From Marinobacter subterrani (GTDB taxonomy: Bacteria > Pseudomonadota > Gammaproteobacteria > Pseudomonadales > Oleiphilaceae), in the NCBI RefSeq assembly GCF_001045555.1, contig NZ_LFBU01000001.1, positions 1,550,001 through 1,614,000 of the forward strand: a stretch of DNA of 64,000 nt. Direction: 5' to 3'. Position numbers and translations under genes: made by a program. Shown piece by piece: positions 6,878 through 13,465 of the stretch (positions within the stretch are counted from its first letter, which is position 1; each line of letters opens with the position of its first letter). The notes beneath the pieces are model-generated. The model was not told where the DNA came from, searched no databases, and saw only the letters and a program-made list of their open reading frames with translations.

Positions 6878-7750
6878 CTAGGCGGCTTCACCATTGAGGA
6901 TGTGTCGCACGGCGCCTTCCGGGCTCTGCACTCCGTGCACCCTCAGCTCCTGCTGATCTGCCTCTTCCACGAGCTCGTGGAACACTTCGTAAACCCGGTT
7001 GATGTCGCTCTCGCTGAAGCTGGGGTCGTTCTTGCCCGGTCGATACAGGATCAGCTCGAAGTTTTCGATCTGAAACAGTCCGGTATGGCCCTTATCCCTC
7101 AGGGAGATCAACTCCCACATCTTTGACTTGGCGGTTCGGTTATAGGTGGACAGTCCATTGCCTGGCACGATTCTGGAAAGCTGCGCCACGTAGTTTCCAC
7201 CCACATAGTCAAACGTTGTGGGAGATCCGCCGGTGTAGAGCTGCAGTTTGCGGCTGAAATTGCGCACCAGTTCCGGGTGCTCCTGAGCCATCGCCTCTTT
7301 CACCTGGGTGAGCCATCGATCCGATACGGTCACCTCCACATCGTCATCGGCAGTGAAATCGGCCATACGACTGAGAAAGGCGCTGTTCCTCGCAGTTGTT
7401 CGAAGCATCATGGTCAGGTCTTCAACCCGCCCGGATCTGGCTTCGCCGGGATAAACTCCGGTCATAGGTGGTTGCCAGGTGCCCAGCACCGCTCCGGTTT
7501 TCAGGTGGTGCTCCAGACTGTTGACGACCAAGTTAATCATTTCCAGAAAGCCCGGTCCCGCGTGGCCCAGCATGCACTTGGCTGTCGATTCCCGAATAAC
7601 GGGCACCACTTTATAAGCCCGGTCAGCCCCTTGCGCTGCTACCGCGACGCACAGCCGTTCCCCTGAACCGGCTATGGGCTCCATGAATACGGCCATACCC
7701 TCGGCCTGGTATTGTGGAAGCTCTGGGAATGGAGAGCTTTTGGCAGTCAT
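6878..7750 (-). CDS. unknown protein, partner of the HipA-like kinase
   Basis: 290 aa, soluble, no membrane segment. It starts at ATG 7748-7750, overlapping the kinase stop as ATGA, so the two are translationally coupled. The N-terminus (MTAKSSPFPELPQYQAEGMA) is followed by segments such as STAKCMLGHAGPGFLEMINL, YVGGNYVAQLSRIVPGN and VYEVFHELVEEADQQE. I recognise no catalytic motif or named family. Because it is the last gene of the repressor transcript it should be expressed in the lysogen. It could be the kinase's substrate, regulator or neutraliser; that is inference from linkage only. Confidence 0.7.
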   Translation of the reverse strand: MTAKSSPFPELPQYQAEGMAVFMEPIAGSGERLCVAVAAQGADRAYKVVPVIRESTAKCMLGHAGPGFLEMINLVVNSLEHHLKTGAVLGTWQPPMTGVYPGEARSGRVEDLTMMLRTTARNSAFLSRMADFTADDDVEVTVSDRWLTQVKEAMAQEHPELVRNFSRKLQLYTGGSPTTFDYVGGNYVAQLSRIVPGNGLSTYNRTAKSKMWELISLRDKGHTGLFQIENFELILYRPGKNDPSFSESDINRVYEVFHELVEEADQQELRVHGVQSPEGAVRHILNGEAA

Positions 7751-8496
7751 GGCAGAAGACCCAGTTGGTTACCGTGCCTGGCAAGCAGTGCCGGCATCTT
7801 GGAAAGTCGCGTTTCCAATGATGATAGCGTATCCCGGCACCGTTCATACATCCCAATATATTCACTTTGCGAAGCAATCTGGATCTCTTCCGGGTCAATT
7901 TGCCGGCACCTGGCCGCGAATGGACCACTATTTCTATGCATTCGTGCCGGGCCCAGGTCGCCCTCCCAGTCTCTTATGCAGCCAGCGAGAATATTTTCGC
8001 ACGGAAGGTCCGCCTTCGGCTCTTTGAGCGTCGACCACAGGGATAGCGCATGGTCGATCAGCACCCAGTTATCCTCTCCACCCCACAGAAGATTGCCGCC
8101 ATGCCTGTCCGGGTTGGCTATCCACTCGTCAAACAATGCCACCTCATGAAGCTTGTCCCAGCTCGACAGCATCTGGACGACAACGGGGTCGTGGCGATTA
8201 AGCCACTGCTTGATGGAGGGTGCGCCAGCGTCCTCGCTCCCTGAGAAATAACCTCCGCCAAGCAGATCGCCCGGGTCGCGAACGATATACGCCCTACTCA
8301 CCGGCAACCCCAGCTCTGTCGCCAGCAGGGACGCCAGGCATTCGGCCAAGATCTCCTCTTTGGTGGTTTTCTTGACGTACAGGCGCCGGTCACCCTCATG
8401 TGTAAGGGCGTCGGCAACCCATACCTCTGAAACATTATCCAGCCCTTCAAGGCGGCGTGGCTCGGTATACAGGGTCGCAAACCCAATAGGCTGCAT
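7747..8496 (-). CDS. HipA-like protein kinase in the repressor operon
   Basis: 249 aa from ATG 8494-8496, with AAGGAG upstream inside the repressor's end. Kinase features in order: a lysine pair (RRLYVKKTT, residues 39-47) for ATP, the alpha-C Glu (EEILAECLA), a Gly-rich loop (GDLLGGGYFSGS), the catalytic loop FDEWIANPDRHGGNLLW near residue 145, and the metal-binding DHA in WVLIDHALSLW. This is the HipA/PI3-4-kinase-like fold with the small N-terminal HipA subdomain missing. HipA kinases phosphorylate tRNA synthetases and cause growth arrest. Here it lies between repressor and a coupled unknown gene, a position typical of lysogeny-expressed defence or exclusion genes. Catalytic residues appear intact. 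Confidence 0.8.
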   Translation of the reverse strand: MQPIGFATLYTEPRRLEGLDNVSEVWVADALTHEGDRRLYVKKTTKEEILAECLASLLATELGLPVSRAYIVRDPGDLLGGGYFSGSEDAGAPSIKQWLNRHDPVVVQMLSSWDKLHEVALFDEWIANPDRHGGNLLWGGEDNWVLIDHALSLWSTLKEPKADLPCENILAGCIRDWEGDLGPARMHRNSGPFAARCRQIDPEEIQIASQSEYIGMYERCRDTLSSLETRLSKMPALLARHGNQLGLLP

Positions 8497-8500
8497 AGCC

Positions 8501-8983
8501 TTACTCCTTTGCTGCGATCCTATTGGCGATCTGTGTGAGTAGATTAATGTCGGCATCAGTCAGCCGCCCATCCGCGGCCGCTTCGGCGATCTGCATCAGC
8601 TGCTTGTACGACCTGAGGGTGGCCTTTGATAAAAGCGCGGAAAATTCCGGCGGCACATTTGCTGGCGGATTATCAGAACCAGGTGCGTAGGGTTGGCCAG
8701 TAAATTCAAAGTCGGCAATTCCGTGTTTCGAAAGCTCTGCAGCCAACCTGGGCGAGATATCGGAGGGGCTTACGTCTAATGCGCGAGATATTTTAAGCAG
8801 AGCTGGGAGCCCAATCGGGATCTTCCCGTTCAGATATTGATTGAACGCACCCTGAGTTTTCCAGCCACAGCGATATGCAACCTCTTCTTGTGAGATTTTC
8901 CCTTTAAATTCGAGCTCCCATAGGCGCTTAAGCCTCTTGGAATCGGCAATTTGTTCTTCGGACAAGTTCCGCTTGGTCTCCAT
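8501..8983 (-). CDS. CI-like phage repressor without peptidase domain
   Basis: 160 aa from ATG 8981-8983 (METKRNLSEEQIADSKRLKR). Residues about 30-75 form an XRE-type HTH (ISQEEVAYRCGWKTQGAFNQ, YLNGKIPIGLPALLKISRAL), closely following lambda-type CI. The C-terminal part is short (LSKATLRSYKQLMQIAEAAA and LTDADINLLTQIANRIA) and helical, with no S24/LexA Ser-Lys peptidase, so RecA-stimulated self-cleavage is not expected. It is divergent from the Cro-like gene across three operators. The likely promoter places +1 at or next to the ATG, so the mRNA may be leaderless, as for lambda pRM. Confidence 0.88.
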   Translation of the reverse strand: METKRNLSEEQIADSKRLKRLWELEFKGKISQEEVAYRCGWKTQGAFNQYLNGKIPIGLPALLKISRALDVSPSDISPRLAAELSKHGIADFEFTGQPYAPGSDNPPANVPPEFSALLSKATLRSYKQLMQIAEAAADGRLTDADINLLTQIANRIAAKE

Positions 8984-8991
8984 TACGGCAT

Positions 8992-9060
8992 TGAATAGCA
9001 AAACTATTACCTCGCACAAATAGCAATACTATTGATCTCTGGTAATAGCATCACTAATAT
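8992..9060. promoter_or_regulatory. right operator region (OR) with PRM and PR
   Basis: Three 15-bp dyads lie at 8994-9008 (AATAGCAAAACTATT), 9019-9033 (AATAGCAATACTATT) and 9044-9058 (AATAGCATCACTAAT). Their centres are 25 and 25 bp apart. Rightward PR: -35 TTGATC (9032-9037), 17-bp spacer, -10 TAATAT (9055-9060), placing +1 within a base or two of the cro ATG at 9069. Leftward PRM: -35 TTGTGC (9014-9019 on the minus strand), 16-bp spacer, -10 TATTCA (8992-8997). The outer left operator overlaps the PRM -10 and the outer right one the PR -10, a lambda-like switch. Confidence 0.88.
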
Positions 9061-9068
9061 CTCAGATC

Positions 9069-9425
9069 ATGAAGACACTACGCGCATACATGGCCCGCAA
9101 CCGGGTCACTCAACGGCAGCTTGCTGAGCACCTGAAGGTTACTCAGGGGCTGATCTATCAATGGCTTTCGGGGCATCGGAAGGTCTCCGCCGAAAAAGTT
9201 CTTTCGGTTTGCGAAGCCACCGACTGGCAAATCACCCCCCACGAACTTCGTCCGGACATCTACCCAAACCAAACAGACGGCATTCCAATCGAGCTGTCTG
9301 CTGACTTTTGGGACCGCCGGAGGGCTGAGCGCCGGGCCGCTGAACGCCGAGACGGAGAACGACGCGATCACGAGCGCCGGGGGCCAGACTCTCCTGTCGA
9401 TCACGGCCCGGAGGATGCCGCCTGA
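9069..9425 (+). CDS. Cro-like (YdaS-type) repressor with Arg-rich tail
   Basis: 118 aa. Residues 1-60 form a compact HTH: YMARNRVTQRQLAEHLKVTQ and GLIYQWLSGHRKVSAEKVLS, the YdaS/Cro arrangement. Residues about 85-105 are a run of Arg/Glu repeats (RRAERRAAERRDGERRDHER), highly charged and probably a helix or disordered. It is the first gene from PR, divergent from the repressor. The stop overlaps a 24-codon ATG frame (TGATG) that I do not regard as established. Confidence 0.88.
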   Translation: MKTLRAYMARNRVTQRQLAEHLKVTQGLIYQWLSGHRKVSAEKVLSVCEATDWQITPHELRPDIYPNQTDGIPIELSADFWDRRRAERRAAERRDGERRDHERRGPDSPVDHGPEDAA

Positions 9426-9858
9426 TGGTTTCCATTGAACCACTTACGGGCTGGCGGGATACCCGTCTGACTGCGGGTGTATATCTGTACAGGGTTTGAG
9501 TGAAGCGCGAGCTGCAGCGCTATCAGAAGCAGCCGGTAAAGCTGGCCAGGCAGAGGATCGCCGAGGTGCCGACATTGCAGCCGGGGACAGGGTCCCGGCG
9601 ATAGAACGCCAGCAGACTGAGGCAAAGGTTCCCACGACCACCGCCCTCGCTGATCAGTCCGACTGACTCCCGCAAGGAGTCCGTATCCCCAACTTGTAAG
9701 GATTTCTTACACGTTCGGGATGCGTAAAGGGTTGGGAGTTTCCCGGCCGACGCATAAACCGCAATGACATTGCGAACTTGTGGCTCCCACCGGTAGGGGG
9801 TCTGGGCTGCCTCCCTTCAAAAGGCATACGGCGGTGGTACCGGATAACCCGCCAGCTA
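9426..9858. other. gene-poor stretch with two inverted repeats
   Basis: No convincing protein gene. Short open frames exist (24 codons from ATG 9425; about 56 codons from a TTG near 9496) but neither has a good ribosome site or recognisable product. Two inverted repeats stand out: TGTAAG-GATTT-CTTACA at 9695-9711 and CGCAATG-A-CATTGCG at 9760-9774. Either could bind a regulator; neither matches the repressor operator. The stretch lies where lambda has cII and the start of the replication genes. Confidence 0.4.
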
Positions 9859-9935
9859 TGCAGGCATGGAGAAACGGTGTCTCGCTGGGCTCATAACCCG
9901 GATATCGGAGGGTTCGACTCCCTCGCCTGCTACCA
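9859..9935 (+). tRNA. phage tRNA with CAU anticodon, initiator-like
   Basis: A 77-base cloverleaf. Acceptor strands 9859-9865 and 9925-9931 pair at six of seven positions, with U:U at 1:72. D-stem GAGA/TCTC (9869-9872, 9880-9883). Anticodon stem CTGGG/CCCGG around loop CTCATAA (anticodon CAT at 9892-9894). T-arm GAGGG-TTCGACT-CCCTC (9908-9924). A73 and CCA at 9932-9935 are encoded. The unpaired 1:72, A11:U24 and three consecutive G:C pairs in the anticodon stem are the marks of bacterial initiator tRNA. Odd points are an extra base between acceptor and D-stem and a short D-loop. Confidence 0.75.
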
Positions 9936-9955
9936 CCAAACAAAGGTTTTCGAAA

Positions 9956-10156
9956 ATGACACTGGAAGAGCTGCTGAGAACGAAGAAAAAGGGCATCAAC
10001 GGCGTGAGCAAGCGGGAAGTAGAGGTGCCGCTCACTTTCGTTGTCGATATCGGCCAGGAGCGAGAGGACGGAGTCCACTTCTACATCCACCCAGCCGATG
10101 AAAATGGCGAGACCCTGGACTTCCTTGTGAAGGGCAATGAGCTCACACCGATTTAA
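9956..10156 (+). CDS. small hypothetical phage protein
   Basis: 66 aa from ATG 9956, just after the tRNA. MTLEELLRTKKKGINGVSKR is basic; the remainder (VEVPLTFVVDIGQEREDGVH, FYIHPADENGETLDFLV) alternates as short beta strands. No known domain. Its end overlaps the next start by 20 bases. Confidence 0.6.
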   Translation: MTLEELLRTKKKGINGVSKREVEVPLTFVVDIGQEREDGVHFYIHPADENGETLDFLVKGNELTPI

Positions 10157-10352
10157 GTCTCTCGGCGAGTGGAATGCATACGTCGCCGCCGGCGCCGATC
10201 GGGAAGAGAGAAAGGCCAGGCTGGCGGAGTGTCCGGAGTCACTACGAGAAAACGTGACATGTCACGTTAAGACAGTTTTTGAATTACGCAGTCGGAGCAG
10301 GCAATGCCAGAAAAACTCGAAATCATCCTTCCCTGGCCGCACAAGGCCCTGA
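10137..10352 (+). CDS. small hypothetical phage protein
   Basis: 71 aa from ATG 10137 (MSSHRFKSLGEWNAYVAAGA). The middle (RLAECPESLRENVTCHVKTV) is encoded partly by a perfect 18-bp palindrome, AACGTGACATGTCACGTT (10251-10268). The last 16 codons overlap the start of rusA in another frame, so the true C-terminus could be accidental. Function unknown. Confidence 0.5.
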   Translation: MSSHRFKSLGEWNAYVAAGADREERKARLAECPESLRENVTCHVKTVFELRSRSRQCQKNSKSSFPGRTRP

Positions 10353-10714
10353 GCCCGAACTCAAGAGGTCATTGGGCGAAGAAGGCCCGGGCCGCAGAAG
10401 TCTATCGGTACACCTGCAAGATGATCTCCCTGGAAACCATCCAGGCTGGAAAGTGGGATCTACAGCCCCTGCGTGATCTGGTTGGCGCCGGCGGAGAGAT
10501 TCATGTGTTCCTGGACTTCTATCCGCCCAACCGCCGGGCCCGGGATGACGACAACATTATTGCAGCGTTCAAGTCTGGCCGTGATGGGCTGGCGGACGCA
10601 CTGAAGATCGATGACTGCCACTTCCGGACACATCCATTCCTGAAACGCGACGAAATCGTTAGGCCGGGCGGAGAGATTCGGGTGGTGGTTACGGGGAAAG
10701 GGCCAGAGGCCTAA
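10304..10714 (+). CDS. rusA: RusA-type Holliday junction resolvase
   Basis: 136 aa, the usual RusA length. The N-terminus (ILPWPHKALSPNSRGHWAKK) matches the RusA substrate-binding start. The active-site block NRRARDDDNIIAAFKSGRDG then LADALKIDD carries the clustered Asp residues that bind metal, and LKIDDCHF is typical. It cleaves Holliday junctions as a dimer during phage recombination or packaging clean-up. Confidence 0.93.
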   Translation: MPEKLEIILPWPHKALSPNSRGHWAKKARAAEVYRYTCKMISLETIQAGKWDLQPLRDLVGAGGEIHVFLDFYPPNRRARDDDNIIAAFKSGRDGLADALKIDDCHFRTHPFLKRDEIVRPGGEIRVVVTGKGPEA

Positions 10715-10780
10715 AAAACAAAACCCCGGGTCATGGGCTGGCAGGCCTACCGGGGTATTGCGGACGAGATAGGAGGAATT

Positions 10781-11527
10781 ATGAATCAACTTGCGACCAC
10801 AATCAACGATGGCCATCTCACCATGAGCAGCCGGGAAATTGCTCAGGTTGTGGAGTCCCGGCACGACAAAGTAAAGCAATCCATTGAAAGGCTATCACAG
10901 CGAGGCCTTGTGAGTTTTACCCCAGTGGGGGAAAAGTCCGACACAGGGCGTCCGGGGGTGGTCTACCACGTCAGCAAGCGTGACAGCTATGTGATTGTGG
11001 CTCAGCTGTCGCCCGAGTTCACCGCCCGGCTTGTCGATCGGTGGCAGGAACTGGAAGCGCAAGCCTTGAATCTGCCTGACTTCAGCAATCCCGCGATAGC
11101 GGCCCGGGCCTGGGCCGATGAGGTGGAGAAGAGCCAAACCCTTCAGATTGAGAATCAGAAGCAAGCCGCACAGATCGAGTCGCTGCAGAACCTGTTCGTG
11201 GACGGCATGACGCCCACGGAGTTCGCCAAGCGCCTGAACGGTGTGAACTGCCAGAAGGCCAACCAGGCTCTGGCCAACCGCAAATGGCTGTACCAAGACT
11301 TTGGTGGAGGCTGGCGTGTCAGCTCCTACGCTCGCGATCGCTACCTCACAGAGCGCCAGAGCAACATCCAACGCAATAGCGGACAGGTTGTTGTTTGCTG
11401 CACTCCCGTACTGCTGCGCAAGGGCGCCATTCAAATGCACAAATTTTACCTGGCGGGAGAGCTGCCAATGAAACAGACCTGGAACGGGCAGTTCACCCAC
11501 GACAAAGCCATGCAGGGGGCTGCATGA
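10781..11527 (+). CDS. Rha-family regulator with KilAC-type C-terminus
   Basis: 248 aa from ATG 10781, preceded by AGGAGG. Residues about 12-90 (MSSREIAQVVESRHDKVKQS, RPGVVYHVSKRDSYVIVAQL, ARLVDRWQELE) are the pRha domain. Residues about 140-215 (GMTPTEFAKRLNGVNCQKAN, QALANRKWLYQDFGGGWRVS) match the KilAC/ANT-type DNA-binding domain of phage antirepressors. A 7-bp hairpin lies just upstream (10723-10756). It probably regulates phage development; the target is not visible. Confidence 0.87.
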   Translation: MNQLATTINDGHLTMSSREIAQVVESRHDKVKQSIERLSQRGLVSFTPVGEKSDTGRPGVVYHVSKRDSYVIVAQLSPEFTARLVDRWQELEAQALNLPDFSNPAIAARAWADEVEKSQTLQIENQKQAAQIESLQNLFVDGMTPTEFAKRLNGVNCQKANQALANRKWLYQDFGGGWRVSSYARDRYLTERQSNIQRNSGQVVVCCTPVLLRKGAIQMHKFYLAGELPMKQTWNGQFTHDKAMQGAA

Positions 11528-12804
11528 GCATTATCGAACTGATGGCCCGGCCGATAGCCTTCCAGCGTGCGTTCGTGGATCTCGGCGTGGGCATTGCCGG
11601 CGCCCTGATGTTGTCTCAATGCATCTACTGGGCCAAACGTGTCACCGATGAAGATGGCTGGTTCTACAAGTCCCAGCAGGACTGGGAGGAAGAGACCGGC
11701 ATGAACCGCCGGGAGCAGGAACGGGCGCGGAAAGCGCTGAAGTCCATTGGCGTGCTTGAGGAGAAGCGCCGAGGTGTCCCGGCTAAGATGTACTTCCGTG
11801 TCAACGAACAAGCGCTGGAGAAGGCCCTGCTCGGATCGCCGCAGGCCCTGGAGCTTGAGGACGCACTGGAAACCTACAGGTCCACTCTGAACGGCCTCTC
11901 GAAGACCGGCCTGATGCGTGCGAAGAAGCTGGGCGCGAAGGCCGAGTACGTCGATTACAGCGCCGTACTGAAGCGCGACGGCATGGTGTGCGGATGCTGC
12001 CAGAAGCCGATTGTGTACGGCCCGGGCCAACACGGAAAGGCGCTTTGCTTCGACCACAAGAAGCCACTGGCGGAAGGTGGCGACCATACCGAAGACAACA
12101 TTCAGCCTGCCCACGTGGCCTGCAACGTGAGAAAGGGCGGCACGTCGCAATCCAGTATGTCTACACAAGACAAACTGAGTATGTCTAGGGTAGAGCAGCC
12201 CAGTATGTCTACGGTAGACAAACAAGAGTGTCTACCCAAGGCAAACAAGTCTGCTTTGATCGAGCAAACTATTACAGAGATTACTACAGAGACTACTCCA
12301 GAGATTACGGCAGAGAGAACGTCCGGACCTGACCGGCCGGACGACTCCTCGCCCCCTTCCGGCGAAACCAACCCCGAACCCGACCCGGAACCTAACCGGC
12401 CAGACGCCGCGATTCAGAACGGCCGCTTCTGGGGCAACCAGGACGACCTGGACCTGGCCGTGTGGATGTGGGATCGGCTGGCGGAGCAGCTGGGGCAGGA
12501 CAAGCCTCGCCAGCCCAACTTCTCCCGCTGGGCTAACACCATCCGGCTGATGCGGGAACAGGACAACCGCGATCCCCGGCATATCCGGGTGCTCTACAAC
12601 TGGTGCCGCCAGCACGATTTCTGGGCTGCCAACATCCAGAGCCCCGACAAGCTTCGGGATAAGTGGTCCCAGCTCGTCCTGCAGCGGAAAACTGAGCGCC
12701 GAAAGCCGGCAGCGGAATCCCGGGACGATCGCAATGCCGCACTTCAGAGAATTCACGAGCAGAGAAACTCAGGCCAATCGGGGGTGACCTATGAACACCA
12801 ATGA
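11524..12804 (+). CDS. replication initiator (O-like) with inserted HNH domain
   Basis: 426 aa from ATG 11524 (ATGA overlap with the Rha gene). N-terminal 1-105: winged-helix initiator (GVGIAGALMLSQCIYWAKRV, GWFYKSQQDWEEETGMNRRE, EEKRRGVPAKMYFRV). Residues about 140-203: HNH nuclease-type zinc site (VCGCCQKPI, CFDHKKPLAEGGDHTEDNIQ, HVACNVRKGG). Residues 208-270 are low-complexity and encoded by the origin repeats. The C-terminus (DLAVWMWDRLAEQLGQDKPR and RWANTIRLMREQDNRDPRHI) resembles the helicase-loader-binding end of phage O-type proteins. An HNH module inside an initiator is unusual. Confidence 0.82.
   Translation: MSIIELMARPIAFQRAFVDLGVGIAGALMLSQCIYWAKRVTDEDGWFYKSQQDWEEETGMNRREQERARKALKSIGVLEEKRRGVPAKMYFRVNEQALEKALLGSPQALELEDALETYRSTLNGLSKTGLMRAKKLGAKAEYVDYSAVLKRDGMVCGCCQKPIVYGPGQHGKALCFDHKKPLAEGGDHTEDNIQPAHVACNVRKGGTSQSSMSTQDKLSMSRVEQPSMSTVDKQECLPKANKSALIEQTITEITTETTPEITAERTSGPDRPDDSSPPSGETNPEPDPEPNRPDAAIQNGRFWGNQDDLDLAVWMWDRLAEQLGQDKPRQPNFSRWANTIRLMREQDNRDPRHIRVLYNWCRQHDFWAANIQSPDKLRDKWSQLVLQRKTERRKPAAESRDDRNAALQRIHEQRNSGQSGVTYEHQ
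12154..12249 (+). repeat. origin iterons: four tandem 24-bp repeats
   Basis: Four consecutive 24-bp units start at 12154, 12178, 12202 and 12226 inside the initiator gene. The first three begin AGTATGTCTA and share GTCTAC...AGAC; the fourth is diverged (GAGTGTCTACCC). Being a multiple of three, they encode 8-residue repeats (SMSTQDKL, SMSRVEQP, SMSTVDKQ, ECLPKANK as written from the Ser codon). This is the arrangement of lambda ori within gene O. Confidence 0.85.
12274..12321 (+). repeat. 12-bp tandem repeats, probable DNA-unwinding element
   Basis: Directly right of the iterons, four 12-bp units (ACAGAGATTACT, ACAGAGACTACT, CCAGAGATTACG, GCAGAGAGAACG) form a purine-biased, relatively AT-rich tract. 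They encode TEIT/TETT/PEIT/AERT repeats. In lambda the AT-rich tract beside the iterons is where the origin melts, and the strand asymmetry here fits that role. Confidence 0.65.
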
Positions 12805-13465
12805 CATGGAAGCATTCGACCAGATCTGGAGTGAGGCTCACGAGGTCTATGGCAGGAAACCGGAGCCGCGGGTTGTGTACATGGTGTTCCAGGCACTGAT
12901 CTCTTTCCCGCTTCAGGATATCGAGCGGGCGCTTTGCCGGCACCTAACCAACCCGGATACCGGTCAGTACCCACCGAAGCCGGCAGACATCGTCCGCCTG
13001 ATCCAGGGCAGCAGCCAGACCACCAGTGGCGAGGCCTGGGCAAAAGTCGATCGGGCCATCCGCTGTGTCGGCAACTACCGCACCGTGGTCTTCGATGATC
13101 CCAAGATTCACGCAGCGATCGACCGCCTGGGTGGCTGGCAGAAGATCTCCATGACCGACGAGAAGGAATACCCGTTTCTCCGGAACAACTTTCTGAAGCT
13201 TTACCAGGGCTTCACCGTCCAGCCCCCGGAGACCTTCCCACGGAAACTGATCGGCACCTGTGAGCACGAGAACAGCCAGCACGATTCGTTCATGCGGGGC
13301 AGATCAAAGAATGAGCCGGTAATGATTGGCGATCCGGAGCGGGCCCGGCTGGTTTACCAGGGCGGCGGTGACCAGGGCGTTGCCAAGATCCGCCAGCAAG
13401 GGACTCAGGAGTATCTTGAATCAGCGATCGACAACCAGGTAAAGCGCCTTGGGGGTGTTGCGTGA
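12791..13465 (+). CDS. P-like replication protein (DUF6475-like)
   Basis: 224 aa, starting 14 bases before the initiator ends. MEAFDQIWSEAHEVYGRKPE, LTNPDTGQYPPKPADIVRLI and VVFDDPKIHAAIDRLGGWQK match what I recall as DUF6475, a Pseudomonas-phage replication-module family. By position it corresponds to lambda P, the helicase loader that links initiator and DnaB. No ATPase motifs are seen. Confidence 0.75.
   Translation: MNTNDMEAFDQIWSEAHEVYGRKPEPRVVYMVFQALISFPLQDIERALCRHLTNPDTGQYPPKPADIVRLIQGSSQTTSGEAWAKVDRAIRCVGNYRTVVFDDPKIHAAIDRLGGWQKISMTDEKEYPFLRNNFLKLYQGFTVQPPETFPRKLIGTCEHENSQHDSFMRGRSKNEPVMIGDPERARLVYQGGGDQGVAKIRQQGTQEYLESAIDNQVKRLGGVA

Noticed and set aside
9496..9667. 56-codon TTG-initiated frame after cro
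   Set aside because: Weak ribosome site and Ala/Arg/Gly composition expected by chance at this GC content; not enough to call a gene.
10723..10756. Terminator before the Rha gene
   Set aside because: A 7-bp hairpin (ACCCCGG/CCGGGGT) is present but no T-run follows, so it is at most a leader structure.
12154..12249. CRISPR-like repeats
   Set aside because: Units are contiguous without spacers, keep the reading frame and sit inside a replication initiator; they are iterons.
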